DNA from: Mycolicibacterium vinylchloridicum
Lineage (GTDB): Bacteria > Actinomycetota > Actinomycetes > Mycobacteriales > Mycobacteriaceae
DNA: 64,000 nt
Assembly (NCBI RefSeq): GCF_013404075.1
Contig: NZ_JACBJQ010000002.1
Location: 298,454 to 362,453 of the forward strand
Reading direction: 5' to 3'
Below the pieces are notes generated by a model that saw only the letters and a list, made by a program, of their open reading frames with translations, was not told the DNA's origin and ran no database searches. A program made the position numbers and the translations under genes. The stretch's first letter is position 1. The number at the start of each line of letters is the position of its first letter. Below are positions 1 to 9,250 of this stretch, piece by piece.

Positions 1-535
1 ACAGCGCGGCATCCAAGCCGGCCTCGTAGTCGGTGGTGTAGCGGCCCGGCCCTTTCAGCGGGGGCCTGGCCGGATCGGGATGGCTGGGCGTGTGATGACC
101 CCAGCCGCCGGCCTGGAACACATTGATGCTTCGACTGTTCTGCAGTTCGGGAGGAGCTCCCGCGCCGAACGGGGTGATGGAGCAGACCACGACGCCGGGA
201 TGGTCGGCACTGAGCTGTTCGGCCGTGACCGGGTCGTGGTCATCGATGACGGCATCAGCACCGGCCACAAGCTTGCGCGCGGCCGGCGCGGCCGGGGTGA
301 CCGAACGCTTGTTGGTGTTCAGATACGCGAACAGCCCGCTGCGTTCGGGAACGGGCCCGACGTCCAGCAGGGGAGCCATGGCTCGGGTGGGACTACCACG
401 CCCGGGCCGCTCCACCTTGATCACCTCGGCGCCGAGGTCGGCGAGCAGCTTGCCGCAGTACTCGCCGGCCACGCCCTCGGCCAGTTCGATGATCCGGAAC
501 CCGGTCAGCGCCGACACGTCAGCCTGCTCGGTCAA
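1..535 (-). CDS. CaiB/BaiF (family III) CoA-transferase, 3' end outside window
   Basis: N-terminal part (about 178 residues) of a family III CoA-transferase, which moves CoA between acyl-CoA and carboxylate. The N-terminus carries the family's GFRIIELAEGVAGEYCGKLL stretch followed by DLGAEVIKVERPG and later a YLNTNKRSV segment, as in CaiB-type enzymes. The gene runs off the left edge. The TTG at 535 overlaps the TGA of the enoyl-CoA hydratase gene (TTGA); an in-frame GTG at 517 is the alternative start. Placed last in a P450-SDR-hydratase operon, it probably activates or transfers the pathway's acid substrate; that is inference. Confidence 0.85.
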   Translation of the reverse strand, partial: MTEQADVSALTGFRIIELAEGVAGEYCGKLLADLGAEVIKVERPGRGSPTRAMAPLLDVGPVPERSGLFAYLNTNKRSVTPAAPAARKLVAGADAVIDDHDPVTAEQLSADHPGVVVCSITPFGAGAPPELQNSRSINVFQAGGWGHHTPSHPDPARPPLKGPGRYTTDYEAGLDAAL

Positions 536-1503
536 GGCTTGGCGCGGCCGGACCGGCTCAGCCGCCATTCCGGCGGGAAGTTCATGTCGTTGTCCTTCAC
601 CACATTGTTCAGACCCTTTTCGAAGGTGCCCTCGGTGAGGTCGACCGTGTTCGCCACGTCGTTGGTGATCATCGGCAGCATGCCCTCGACCATGCCGGTG
701 AGCAGGCTGCCGAAGTACTCGCCTTTGTGCTGTTTGTACAGCTCCAAGAACGTCTTCTGCACCGCGACGGTGTCGGTGGGCCTGGATTTCGAGCAGGCCA
801 GCGCATACTTGAGCGTCTCGGCCTCCAGATCCTCGCGCGGCACGACGCTGTTGACGAAACCACAGTCGTACATCTCCTTGGCGCTGAACGGCCGTCCGGT
901 GAAAAGCATTTCGGAGAACTTGCGCAGGCCCATGGTCTCGGCCCACCACCACAGCCGCGGCCCCCAGCCCACATACCGGAAGGCGGGATGCCCGAAGAGC
1001 GCATCGTCGGAGGAGACCACCAGGTCGGCGTCGCCGGCCTGGTAGAAATGCCAGCCGTAGCAGTAGCCCTTGGCTTCGATGATGCTGACCTTGCGCAGCT
1101 CCTGCAGCGGCCGGTTGCCCGCGCGGGCTTTAGCGTAGAAGTCGGTCACCGTGGACAGGTAGCGGTAAGACCCGCCGGGTGGGTACTTGACGTCGTCGTC
1201 GTTGATGGCCAGTTCATGCAGCAGCGGCATGCTGGGGTTCTCGATCATGCCCCGCTGCTCGGGCAGGTCGCCGCCGCTACCGAAATCCTGCCCCTCGCCG
1301 CGGATCACGACGACCTTGACGTCGTCGTCGACATTGCACTTGTGGATCAGGTCGGCGTAGAGCTGACGCATGCCCAGCGACGTCGCGTTCTGGGCATCCG
1401 GGCGATCGAAGGTGATGTAAGCGATCCGGTTCTCACGGTCCTTTTCGAACTTGATGTACTGCGCCGCTTCCCTTTTCATCTCTTCATAGTCGAATTCAGG
1501 CAT
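532..1503 (-). CDS. enoyl-CoA hydratase/isomerase (crotonase) family protein
   Basis: Crotonase-superfamily protein of 323 residues, longer than the usual 260. The ITFDRPDAQNA segment near residue 32, the oxyanion-hole stretch around FGSGGDL and the second loop with DADLVVSSDDALFGHPAF fit the fold. It likely hydrates or isomerises an acyl-CoA intermediate in the cytoplasm. I chose ATG 1503 because a GAGGAG ribosome-binding site lies 5-6 nt upstream; a GTG at 1509 is in frame two codons earlier. The gene follows the mycofactocin-type SDR by about 32 nt and overlaps the CoA-transferase start. The exact substrate cannot be read from the sequence. Confidence 0.88.
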   Translation of the reverse strand: MPEFDYEEMKREAAQYIKFEKDRENRIAYITFDRPDAQNATSLGMRQLYADLIHKCNVDDDVKVVVIRGEGQDFGSGGDLPEQRGMIENPSMPLLHELAINDDDVKYPPGGSYRYLSTVTDFYAKARAGNRPLQELRKVSIIEAKGYCYGWHFYQAGDADLVVSSDDALFGHPAFRYVGWGPRLWWWAETMGLRKFSEMLFTGRPFSAKEMYDCGFVNSVVPREDLEAETLKYALACSKSRPTDTVAVQKTFLELYKQHKGEYFGSLLTGMVEGMLPMITNDVANTVDLTEGTFEKGLNNVVKDNDMNFPPEWRLSRSGRAKP

Positions 1504-1535
1504 TACCACTCCTCATTGGTTGATGTATGGATTTG

Positions 1536-2372
1536 TTACTTGAGTAAAGCGCCCGCGTCAATGGGGAGTTGAACTCCTGTGACATAACGAGATTCGGCAC
1601 TGGCGAGGAACAGAACGGCATTGCTGATGTCCTCGGGCTCCACCCAAGGCGTGGGCAGTGTATGCATCATCTGGGAGACCGGGGCAAAGTCTTCCGGACC
1701 TGGATTCTCCTTGTGGGGCGCGAATAGCCGGAAGGTGGCGTCATTCAGCGCCATCGGGGTGTTCACCTGCGTGGGGTGCACTGAGTTGACTCGGATCGAG
1801 TGCTGGCCGAGTTCGACCGCGAAGGTGCGCATGAGGCCGACGACACCGTGTTTAGCGGCGATGTAGTGCCCGGTGTGTGCCATGGCTTTCATGCCCCCCA
1901 CCGAGCTGGTCAGGATGATCGACCCGCCACGTCCGCCGGAAAGAATGTGGGGTACAGCGGCTTTCACTGTGTGCCAGACTCCGGTCAGGTTGATGTCGAT
2001 CATATCTTTCCAGATGTGCTCTCCGAGCTTGTGGAGTCGGTTTCCGGCGTTGCCGATGCCCGCGTTGGCCACCACGATGTCCAGCCGGCCCAGCTGGTCC
2101 ACGCCGGTGTCGACGGCGGCCGTCAGCGCGTCGTAGTCGCGCACGTCCACTTCGGCTGTCACGATCCGCCGTCCCAGGCCCCGGACGAGGTCGGCGGTCT
2201 GCGCCAGGTCAGCCGGGCTCGACGGCGGGTACACCACATCAGGGATCGCGCGGCAGATATCGATCGCGATGATGTCGGCGCCTTCTTGGGCCAGTCGCAC
2301 CGCGTGGCTGCGGCCCTGCCCGCGGGCGGCCCCCGAGATGAATGCGACCATTCCGTCGACCCGACCAGCCAT
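1536..2372 (-). CDS. mycofactocin-coupled SDR family oxidoreductase
   Basis: Classical short-chain dehydrogenase of 278 residues. Near the N-terminus it has the family-specific nucleotide loop SGAARGQGRSHA, then NAGIG, the catalytic YIAAK and a C-terminal FLASAESRYVTG. The GAARGQGRSHA signature and the insert with VVYPPSSPADLAQT are typical of the mycofactocin-coupled SDR group, whose bound NAD is thought to be recycled through the peptide redox cofactor mycofactocin. A second member lies at 14727. It is 6 nt from the preceding unknown gene, so it is probably co-transcribed with the P450 and hydratase. Substrate: an alcohol produced by the pathway (inference). Confidence 0.9.
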   Translation of the reverse strand: MAGRVDGMVAFISGAARGQGRSHAVRLAQEGADIIAIDICRAIPDVVYPPSSPADLAQTADLVRGLGRRIVTAEVDVRDYDALTAAVDTGVDQLGRLDIVVANAGIGNAGNRLHKLGEHIWKDMIDINLTGVWHTVKAAVPHILSGGRGGSIILTSSVGGMKAMAHTGHYIAAKHGVVGLMRTFAVELGQHSIRVNSVHPTQVNTPMALNDATFRLFAPHKENPGPEDFAPVSQMMHTLPTPWVEPEDISNAVLFLASAESRYVTGVQLPIDAGALLK

Positions 2373-2378
2373 GACGGT

Positions 2379-2897
2379 CTACCCCCCGTTCACCGTGGTG
2401 AGCACATTCGGTCGCGGCAATGGTTGACGAATCCGCCCGGTCCGCCACTGGCAGTACGGCTCTGAGGCTGACGGCCCGGTGTCGCAGCCGACTGCCGCAC
2501 GAGCGTGATCGACGAAGACGACAGCCGCGCGGCTGACGGGGATACTCACGTGCCGCATATCTTTCCCCCGGCTATCCCACGCCAGCACCTCGATGAGAGG
2601 CTCGCCGATGGCTTCGTCGACCCAGCGTCGGACCACGGGGTCGTCACGGTAGAGGCTTTCTGACACCGCGATCGCGCGCAACAACGTGTCTGCGGCAGGT
2701 TCTTCAGACAGGCTCTCAGCGCGTGCGGCGCCGAGGATCCGTAAGGCGAGGTCGTTGTCGATACCATCGTCGTTGCGTGTCGCGAAAACCCGTACATCCC
2801 AACCGGTTAGCGATCGATCGCAGAGCAATCCGCCGGCGTGTGCGACGGCCTCGGTGACTGTCTGGCACACCACGGCCATGCGATACCGGGTCAACAT
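2379..2897 (-). CDS. conserved hypothetical protein in the P450-SDR operon
   Basis: Protein of 172 residues that I do not recognise. It has no signal peptide or membrane helix. A hydrophobic start (MAVVCQTV) is followed by a mixed alpha/beta body with [20 protein letters not shown] and a cysteine-containing C-terminal tail. ATG 2897 overlaps the 3' end of the upstream SDR by 7 nt (ATGTTGA), which argues for translational coupling; a second ATG at 2879 is possible. The reading frame extends further upstream but that part reads as a shadow of the SDR. Its retention between two oxidoreductase genes suggests a pathway role, unknown at present. Confidence 0.7.
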   Translation of the reverse strand: MLTRYRMAVVCQTVTEAVAHAGGLLCDRSLTGWDVRVFATRNDDGIDNDLALRILGAARAESLSEEPAADTLLRAIAVSESLYRDDPVVRRWVDEAIGEPLIEVLAWDSRGKDMRHVSIPVSRAAVVFVDHARAAVGCDTGPSASEPYCQWRTGRIRQPLPRPNVLTTVNGG

Positions 2898-3844
2898 GCG
2901 GGCTCGACGGCCGGATAGGTCACTCCGGTGAGGTTTTCCGACTGTTGCCACAGTCGACCACACTCGTCCACATCGAGGGCGAGTCTGTTCAGTTTGGCGA
3001 AGGTGACGCCGCCGCCGGCGGTTTCGTACAGGCCGCGGGGCCCGTAGTAGGTCGCCCCGGCAGCATCCGACGAGACCGCAGCGTAGAGCGTGGGCTTGAT
3101 CCCCTCGTCCACCTCGAGCCACATGAACGGCAGCAGACGCCAGGTCGCCTGAGTGAGCCTACTGGTCAGCGTGGGCTTGTCGAGGCCGTATGATGCGCCG
3201 CTGAGCAGATTGGTCTTACTCAGGCCGGGATGGGCGGCATTGGAGGTGACCCCCCACCCGCCGGCCCGGCTGCGCCGTTCGAGCTCGAAGGCGAACATCA
3301 ACTGTGCGAGCTTCGCGACCCCGTAGGAGTACATCGCCTTGTATCCACCGGTGGCATTGACGTCATCGAAGCGTAGGTTCCGCTGCGTGGCCGCGATGCT
3401 GCTGACCGTCACCACACGGCCGCCGCGCAAGAGTGGCAGCAGCCGTCCGGTCAGTGCGAAGTGCCCCAAATGATTGGCGCCGAACTGTAATTCGAACCCG
3501 TCGCCGGTCTCCTGGCGGGTCGGCGGGGTCATCACACCGGCGTTGGCGATCAACACGTCGATCGGCCTGCCCTGCCTGGTCAGCCCCTCGGCGAAGGCTT
3601 CGACACTGGCCAGCGAGGCCAGGTCGATCATCTCGACGGTCAGCCGTGCCGCCGGGTTCGCCTGCCGGATCTGAGCGGCCGCGGCTTCGCCCTTGGTGCT
3701 GCTGCGCACCGCCATCACGACGTCGGCGCCCGCCGCCGCGAGCCGCTTCGCCAGCCCGAAGCCCAGTCCGCTGTTCGCCCCCGTGACGACGACGTGCTTG
3801 CCGGACAGGTCCGGCACCGCCAGCGTCAGGTCGGGGCGGTTCAC
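2891..3844 (-). CDS. short-chain dehydrogenase, retinol-dehydrogenase-like
   Basis: SDR of 317 residues. The cofactor motif TGANSGLG sits near residue 19, NAGVM marks beta-4, and the catalytic tyrosine and lysine lie in SYGVAKLAQ. It resembles the retinol/protochlorophyllide-reductase-like branch, which is longer than classical SDRs. The start is GTG 3844, forming a GTGA overlap with the P450 stop; an adjacent in-frame GTG at 3847 cannot be excluded. Coupling to a P450 suggests it oxidises the hydroxylated product or reduces a ketone, but direction and substrate are inference. Confidence 0.87.
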   Translation of the reverse strand: MNRPDLTLAVPDLSGKHVVVTGANSGLGFGLAKRLAAAGADVVMAVRSSTKGEAAAAQIRQANPAARLTVEMIDLASLASVEAFAEGLTRQGRPIDVLIANAGVMTPPTRQETGDGFELQFGANHLGHFALTGRLLPLLRGGRVVTVSSIAATQRNLRFDDVNATGGYKAMYSYGVAKLAQLMFAFELERRSRAGGWGVTSNAAHPGLSKTNLLSGASYGLDKPTLTSRLTQATWRLLPFMWLEVDEGIKPTLYAAVSSDAAGATYYGPRGLYETAGGGVTFAKLNRLALDVDECGRLWQQSENLTGVTYPAVEPAC

Positions 3845-5061
3845 CACGTCACCGGCAGTTCGTGCATGCCGTAGGCCAGCGCGTCGTGCTTGAACGGCAA
3901 CTCGGCGACCGGCCCCACCGGTTGCAGCGTGGGGATGCGCCGGAACAGCGTGGGCAGCACGATCTGCAGTTCCATCCGGGCCAGTTGGCCGCCGACGCAC
4001 GAATGCCGGCCGTAGCCGAGCGCGACGTTGGGTCCGTCCTCGCGATCGAGCTTGAGCTGGTCGGGCTGCGGGAACTGGCGCGGGTCCCAGTTGGCCGGCG
4101 CGACATCGAGGATGATGCCTTCACCGGCCCGGATGAGGTCCCCGCCCACCTCGATGTCCTCGGTCGCGATGCGCCGCTGGCCGGTCTGGATGATGCTGCA
4201 GTACCGCAGCAGTTCCTCGACGGCGACCGCGACGACCTTCGGGTCCTCGGTGTCGCGCAGCATCGCCAACTGCTCGGGGTTGTCGAAGAGTGCCGCGATG
4301 CTGACGGAAATCTGACCGGCAGTCGTCTCGTGCCCGGCGATCAAGACTCCGGTGGCGAGCTGGGCCGCCTCTTTCAGGGAGATCTCTTCGGCCTTCACCC
4401 GTTCGGCGAGGTCGGACACCAGGTCTTCGGCGGGATCGTCCATCTTCTTCTCGAGCAGCGCCTTGAGGTATCTCGCCAGTGCGCCAGCACCTTTCGCGGC
4501 GTCCTCGGCGGTGGCATCGCGGGCCATGCCCATGTTGGACTGCTCCTGGAAGAAGTCCGCGTCCTCGTAGGGCACCCCGAGCAGATGGCTGATCACCAGT
4601 GACGGCACCGGCAGAGCCAGCGCGCTGACCAGATCGGCGGGCTGTGGTCCGGCCAGGATGGCGTCGATGTGCTCGTCGGTGATCTTCTGCACGGCCTCGC
4701 GCAGGGCTTCGACCCGCCGGAACGTGAACGGCTTGGACAGCATGCGGCGATAGAAGGTGTGTTCCTCGGCATCGGAGGTGAACACCGAACGGGGACGTCG
4801 GTGGACCGTCGACTTCATCCCCTCGTTCCAGTGCGGATAGCCGTCTTTGCGGTCGTCGACGCTGGCCCGGCCGTCGGCGAACAACGCGCGGATCGCCTCG
4901 TATCCGGTGATCAACCACGGCGTGCTGCCATCCCAGATCCGCACCCGGGCCATCTGGGCGGATTGGTTGACTGCCAACGACTCTGGCGGCGGCGCGAACG
5001 GCAGCCCCGCAGCGCGACTCATCGGGAACTCGGGCACATCCGACGTATCAGCCGCAGTCAC
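3841..5061 (-). CDS. cytochrome P450
   Basis: Soluble bacterial P450 of 406 residues. The I-helix oxygen-activation motif AGHETT is near residues 242-247, the K-helix EELLR near 282-286, and the haem-binding loop [10 protein letters not shown] has the ligand cysteine near 355. The usual Phe of the haem loop is Tyr here. It inserts one oxygen atom into a hydrophobic substrate using reduced ferredoxin; no ferredoxin gene is adjacent. GTG 5061 is taken as the start because it leads into a normal hydrophilic N-terminus; the frame extends to 5097. It is first in a six-gene operon and has a palindrome 34 nt upstream. Confidence 0.93.
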   Translation of the reverse strand: MTAADTSDVPEFPMSRAAGLPFAPPPESLAVNQSAQMARVRIWDGSTPWLITGYEAIRALFADGRASVDDRKDGYPHWNEGMKSTVHRRPRSVFTSDAEEHTFYRRMLSKPFTFRRVEALREAVQKITDEHIDAILAGPQPADLVSALALPVPSLVISHLLGVPYEDADFFQEQSNMGMARDATAEDAAKGAGALARYLKALLEKKMDDPAEDLVSDLAERVKAEEISLKEAAQLATGVLIAGHETTAGQISVSIAALFDNPEQLAMLRDTEDPKVVAVAVEELLRYCSIIQTGQRRIATEDIEVGGDLIRAGEGIILDVAPANWDPRQFPQPDQLKLDREDGPNVALGYGRHSCVGGQLARMELQIVLPTLFRRIPTLQPVGPVAELPFKHDALAYGMHELPVTW

Positions 5062-5094
5062 AAGTCTCAGTGAACAACACCGGACGCAGTAAAT

Positions 5095-5113
5095 CAATCA
5101 ATTTATTTGATTG
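5095..5113. promoter_or_regulatory. inverted repeat upstream of the P450 operon
   Basis: CAATCA and TGATTG form a perfect 6-bp inverted repeat separated by seven A/T bases. It lies in the 72-nt gap between the molybdopterin oxidoreductase stop and the P450 start and is strikingly AT-rich for this genome. It could be a repressor site or part of a promoter for the six-gene operon; the arms are too short and the hairpin too AT-rich for a convincing terminator. Confidence 0.45.
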
Positions 5114-5133
5114 TCCGCTGGGCGGGCAACGGC

Positions 5134-7383
5134 TCAGCCGGTCGTGAGGAGCTCCGCCTGCACCGCCTCGATGCGCGCCGGGACGTGCTTGTGCCACGGC
5201 GTCCCGGCGTAGGGATCGCGCCAGTCGGTGGAGGTCAGCGTATTCGGCGCGATTCCGGGGATGTGGGTATGCCCGTCGGCGTCGACGAAGTCGAGACCGA
5301 AACCGTTGGGCAGCGATGCGTGTCCCGGCAGCATGGTCTCGCTGACCTCGACGACGGTCTCGGCGCTGCCCGCGGCCGTCGTGATTCGGGCGCGCCCGCC
5401 GTCGACGAGGCCGAGGGTCTGGGCATCTTCGACGCTGACCCGCAGCGCGCCGTCGGCGTCACGCTTGCGCCACGACGGATCCCGCAGGATGTCGTTGGCG
5501 GTGAAGGCGCGCCGCTCCCCGGCGGACAACACGATCGGGAACTCCGGGCTGGTCAGTTCCGGCGCGGCCGCACTGAGCGCTCGGATGTCGTCGAGCATCT
5601 CCGGGATCACCAGCTTGATCTTGCGATCGGCGTGACCCATCAGCGCCCAGTCGTCGGCATACTCGTGCACGCTGAACGTCACCCCCGACTTGCTGGTCAG
5701 GATCGCGTCGAAGAGCGCGTTGCCGTCGGCGTGGCCGGCGCGGCGTACCGCGTCCGGGTAGGCGACGAAGGCTTTCTGGGCCAGTCCCCATAGCGCGGCC
5801 GCGCCGGCAAGCCGGTCGGGCAGGGTCGGGCCGAGCGTCTCGTAGAGCACGTGCGGTAGCACCTTGCCCAGCGCGGGGTTACCGGCCAGCTCGGTGAAGA
5901 ACGCCTGCGTGTAGGCCTCGCGCCCCAGCTTGGCCGCCTCACGCAGCGGACGCAGGTCGTCATCGCTGATGACTCCGAGCGCGCGCACCAGTCGCGCCCA
6001 GATCTCGGGCTCGGGCAGGGTGCCTTCCACCGGCTCGAACAGCGGGTGGCGCAAGTGGAACTCGTTGCGCGGGAACTCGAAATTGAAGAACGTCGCCTCT
6101 GGCTTCTCGAACTGGCTTGCGGCGGGCAGCACGTAGTGGGCCAGCCGTGCCGTCTCCGTCATCGCCACGTCGATCACCACCAGCAGCTCCAGCGACTCGA
6201 ACGCGGCGCGGCAGTTCGTGGAGTCGGCGACGGAGTGGGCGGGGTTGGCGCTTTCGACGAGCATGGCCCGGAACCGGTCCGGGTGATCGGTCAGGATCTC
6301 TTGAGGCACAACGTTGGACGGCACCAGGCCCGCGATGATCGGCGCGCCCGTCACCGGGGAGCGTCCGACGCCACTGAGGCTGAACAGTGGCGCGAACGAC
6401 GAATGTAGATGTTGCCCACCACGTTTGGCGAAACTTCCGGTGAGGATCCACAGTAGCTTGTTGAGGTACGAGCACAGAGTGCTGTTCGGCGCCTGCTGCA
6501 CCCCGAGATCCTCGAAGACCGCGACGGAGTCGGCGGCTGCGATGCGTCGCGCGGCCGCGCGCACCAACTCTGCGTCGATGCCGCTGCGACGGGCGTACTC
6601 GTCGACCGGGATCGTCTGCAGCACCTCTCGGACTACCTCGGCGCCGTCTACGTGATCGGCGAGAAAGGCTTCGTTGCAAAGATTTTCCTGCACGAGGACG
6701 CCGGCCAGCGCGGCCAGGCACCAGGCGTCGGTACCCGGTTTCACCCGCAGGTGGAAGTCCGCCATCTTCGCGGTGTCGGTGATCACCGGGTCGATGACCA
6801 CCATCGAGCGGGTGGGATCCTTGGCGATGTCGTTGAGCACGGTGCGGGCCCGCGGGAAGCTCTGTGACATCCACGGGTTCTTGCCGACGAACACCGACAC
6901 TTCGGCGTGCTCGAACTCGCCGCGGGTATGCCCGCCGTACAACTGGACGTCCACCCAGTTCTCGCCGGTCTTCTCCTGGGCCAGCGCATTGGACCGGTAG
7001 CGCGAGCCGAGCAGTTTGAGGAAGGAGCTGCTGTACGCGCCGCCGAGGTGGTTTCCCTGGCCGCCGCCGCCGTAGTAGAAGATCTTCTCCCCGCCATGGG
7101 TGTCGGCGATGCGCTGGAAACCTGCCGCGATCTCGGTTATCGCTGTGTCCCAGTCGATTTCCTCGTAGCTGCCGTCGGACCTGCGACGCATCGGCGAGGT
7201 GAGCCGGGCGCGGTTGTTCTGATAATGGTCCAGACGCAGCGCCTTGTTGCAGGTGTAGCCCTGCGAGGCGGGGTTGTCCTTGTCGCCGCGGATGCGGGCC
7301 AACGTCCTGCCCTCGGTCTGCACCACGATTCCGCAGTTGCACTCGCACAGGATGCAGGCGGTGGGTTGCCAGTCAGCGGACAT
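5134..7383 (-). CDS. molybdopterin-dependent oxidoreductase (DMSO reductase superfamily)
   Basis: Protein of 749 residues in the formate dehydrogenase/DMSO reductase superfamily. The N-terminus has cysteines at residues 10, 13, 17 and 45 (CX2CX3C then GYTC), the expected 4Fe-4S site. The central part carries the bis-MGD fold (FVGKNPWMSQSFPRAR, MVVIDPVITDTA) and the C-terminus the molydopterin dinucleotide-binding beta-barrel. No Tat signal is visible, so it probably works in the cytoplasm. ATG 7383 overlaps the upstream TetR gene by 11 nt, so regulator and enzyme are likely one transcript. No small subunit or cytochrome gene is nearby; the electron partner and substrate are unknown. Confidence 0.9.
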   Translation of the reverse strand: MSADWQPTACILCECNCGIVVQTEGRTLARIRGDKDNPASQGYTCNKALRLDHYQNNRARLTSPMRRRSDGSYEEIDWDTAITEIAAGFQRIADTHGGEKIFYYGGGGQGNHLGGAYSSSFLKLLGSRYRSNALAQEKTGENWVDVQLYGGHTRGEFEHAEVSVFVGKNPWMSQSFPRARTVLNDIAKDPTRSMVVIDPVITDTAKMADFHLRVKPGTDAWCLAALAGVLVQENLCNEAFLADHVDGAEVVREVLQTIPVDEYARRSGIDAELVRAAARRIAAADSVAVFEDLGVQQAPNSTLCSYLNKLLWILTGSFAKRGGQHLHSSFAPLFSLSGVGRSPVTGAPIIAGLVPSNVVPQEILTDHPDRFRAMLVESANPAHSVADSTNCRAAFESLELLVVIDVAMTETARLAHYVLPAASQFEKPEATFFNFEFPRNEFHLRHPLFEPVEGTLPEPEIWARLVRALGVISDDDLRPLREAAKLGREAYTQAFFTELAGNPALGKVLPHVLYETLGPTLPDRLAGAAALWGLAQKAFVAYPDAVRRAGHADGNALFDAILTSKSGVTFSVHEYADDWALMGHADRKIKLVIPEMLDDIRALSAAAPELTSPEFPIVLSAGERRAFTANDILRDPSWRKRDADGALRVSVEDAQTLGLVDGGRARITTAAGSAETVVEVSETMLPGHASLPNGFGLDFVDADGHTHIPGIAPNTLTSTDWRDPYAGTPWHKHVPARIEAVQAELLTTG

Positions 7384-7963
7384 CGGGACTTCCTTCCTGG
7401 GCGGCCAATTCGGTTTCGAGCAGCTCGCGCATCAGTCGGTGGACGGCGTCGAGCGGCTCGGTGTCGCGGGTTGCGCGGGCGAGCACGATCGCGCCCTCCA
7501 AGGCCGCGGTCACCGACACCGCGAGGTCTTCGGCACGGTTCCTGGCGATTCCGTCGGCCATCAGCTGGGTCGCGATCAGCTCGTTCCAGCGGGAGAACGC
7601 CGACGCAGCCCGCTCGATCGCCGGGTTCGCCTTGTCGGGGTCGCCGGATTCGATGGCGACGGCCAGGACCGGACAGCCGGCGCGGTAGTCGGTCTCGATC
7701 AGGTTCTTGCGGTAGAAGCGGGTCAACCCGTCGAGCATCTCGACGCTGTTGCCCGCTTTGGCCAAGCGGGCCGCGACGAAGTCGGCGACGTAGTCGACGG
7801 CCTCGCACACCAACTGGGTGCGGCCGCCGGGGAAATAGTGATAGGCCGAGCCGCGCGGCGCCCCGCTGTGGGCCAGTACGTCCGCGATCGCCGTCGACTG
7901 CGCTCCGCGTTCGCGGATCAACAGGGCGGCTGAGGCGACCATCCGCTCGCGAGGGCTCGTCAT
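7373..7963 (-). CDS. TetR/AcrR family transcriptional regulator
   Basis: Regulator of 196 residues. The N-terminal helix-turn-helix is clear (TAIADVLAHSGAPRGSAYHY) and the C-terminal part matches the LmrA/YxaF-like ligand-binding domain with a conserved cysteine in the DYRAGCPV stretch. ATG 7963 is preferred because the alternative ATG at 7981 lies inside a perfect operator palindrome. The stop overlaps the molybdopterin oxidoreductase start by 11 nt. It probably represses itself, the oxidoreductase, and perhaps the divergent thioesterase gene at 8039. Confidence 0.88.
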   Translation of the reverse strand: MTSPRERMVASAALLIRERGAQSTAIADVLAHSGAPRGSAYHYFPGGRTQLVCEAVDYVADFVAARLAKAGNSVEMLDGLTRFYRKNLIETDYRAGCPVLAVAIESGDPDKANPAIERAASAFSRWNELIATQLMADGIARNRAEDLAVSVTAALEGAIVLARATRDTEPLDAVHRLMRELLETELAAQEGSPDVR

Positions 7964-7966
7964 GCC

Positions 7967-7986
7967 TATGTATGCAACCATACATA
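7967..7986. promoter_or_regulatory. perfect TetR-type operator
   Basis: TATGTATG and CATACATA are perfect 8-bp inverted arms around a 4-nt spacer (CAAC). The site is immediately upstream of the TetR start at 7963 and 52 nt from the divergent thioesterase start, where an autoregulatory TetR operator is expected. Confidence 0.75.
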
Positions 7987-8038
7987 ATCGGCCGACGCCA
8001 GGGCCGGGCTGAATCCACCCGGCGGTACCGTCGCGCGG

Positions 8039-8824
8039 ATGTCGTACTTCAGCCGGGTGTCCGAGCGTTCCTTCCGGGCCAACGAGCATGCCGGCGGCGC
8101 GTGGAACCTCGCCGAACAGCACATTGCACCGTCCTTCGGACTGCTCGCGCACGCCATCGAGACCGACCGCGACAACCGCGGCCAGGGGGATCTGGTGATC
8201 GGGCGGCTCAGCTACGACATCCTGGGTCCGGTCCCGGTCGACGTCGTCGAGGACGTCGATGTCCGGGTGCTGCGGCCGGGGCGCACGATCGAACTCGTCG
8301 AAGCCACGCTGGCTCATCAGGGCCGAGCGGTGGTCCTGGCGCGGGCGTGGCTGATGAAGCAGTACGAGACCTCGGCGTTGCACGGCAGCGGCCTGGTGCC
8401 GATCCCGCCGGTCGAGGACATGCCGGACTGGAATCCGAGTTCGGTGTGGCCGGGCGGGTTCATCGCGTCGGCCGAGGTGCGGCGGGCCCAGACCGAACCG
8501 GGGCGGGCCGTCTACTGGGTGCGCAGCGGGGTGCCGCTGCTCGACGGCGAACCGGTGAGCTCACTGGCCCGAGTTGCCGGGCTGCTGGACATCGCCAACG
8601 GCATGACGGTCCGGGTGGATCCGCGCGAGGTGGCGTTCCCGAACCTCGATCTCACCGCGCACTTCTTCGCCGAACCGGTCGGCGAGTGGGTGGGCTTCGA
8701 CACCGCGGTCTCGATCGGTCCGAGCGGAATCGGATTGACGCACAGCATCATTCACGACGAGACCGGCCCGATCGGTGCGGTCTCGCAGAGTCTCACGGTC
8801 CGGCCCGGCGCGGGTATCGCCTGA
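8039..8824 (+). CDS. acyl-CoA thioesterase-like protein (double hot-dog)
   Basis: Protein of 261 residues resembling the TesB-like/4HBT_3 thioesterases, with two hot-dog repeats: the first covers residues 1-120 (a histidine- and asparagine-containing N-terminus, then DLVIGRLSYDILGPVP), the second the remainder (ANGMTVRVDP, HFFAEPVGEWVG). Such enzymes hydrolyse acyl-CoA to free acid and CoA. It is divergent from the TetR gene, so it may share the operator at 7967-7986. The ATG has no strong ribosome-binding site. Confidence 0.8.
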   Translation: MSYFSRVSERSFRANEHAGGAWNLAEQHIAPSFGLLAHAIETDRDNRGQGDLVIGRLSYDILGPVPVDVVEDVDVRVLRPGRTIELVEATLAHQGRAVVLARAWLMKQYETSALHGSGLVPIPPVEDMPDWNPSSVWPGGFIASAEVRRAQTEPGRAVYWVRSGVPLLDGEPVSSLARVAGLLDIANGMTVRVDPREVAFPNLDLTAHFFAEPVGEWVGFDTAVSIGPSGIGLTHSIIHDETGPIGAVSQSLTVRPGAGIA

Positions 8825-8835
8825 GTCGGCGCGCC

Positions 8836-9219
8836 TCAGACCGCGGCGAAGTTGATCGTCGCGGTGGCGCCCAGTTCGTTGTCGTTGCCGCGGTGGATGT
8901 CCACCTGCACCACCACCGAGCGCTTGCCGGTGCGCAGGATCTTGGCGACCGCGCGGGCGGGGCCGACCTTGATCGGCCGCAGGTAGCGCACGAACAGGTC
9001 GGTGGTGGCGATGCCGAAGCCGAACGGGGTGGCCCGGGAAGCGAGTTGCCCCGCGGCCACGTCGGCCATGGTGGCGATCAACCCGCCCTGCAGCCCGCCG
9101 GCGGTGTTGGTGGTGCGTTCGTCCACGGGCATTTCCATGACGACGGTGTCGTCGGTCGACTCCACCACCTGCAGGCCGAGCTGGTCGAACAACTCCCGAA
9201 GCGAGCGAGGCGCGGTCAT
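8836..9219 (-). CDS. PaaI-family hot-dog thioesterase
   Basis: Single hot-dog domain protein of 127 residues, the normal length of PaaI/4HBT thioesterases. The central helix region NTAGGLQGGLIATMADVAAG carries the family's conserved N/G and acidic residue, followed by TTDLFVRYLRPIKVGP. It probably releases CoA from an aryl- or short acyl-CoA. It is convergent with the 8039 gene with 11 nt between stops. It is read toward neither a clear operon partner nor a regulator. Confidence 0.85.
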   Translation of the reverse strand: MTAPRSLRELFDQLGLQVVESTDDTVVMEMPVDERTTNTAGGLQGGLIATMADVAAGQLASRATPFGFGIATTDLFVRYLRPIKVGPARAVAKILRTGKRSVVVQVDIHRGNDNELGATATINFAAV

Positions 9220-9250
9220 GAGAATGACGTTACCGCGCGGCCGTCGACTT

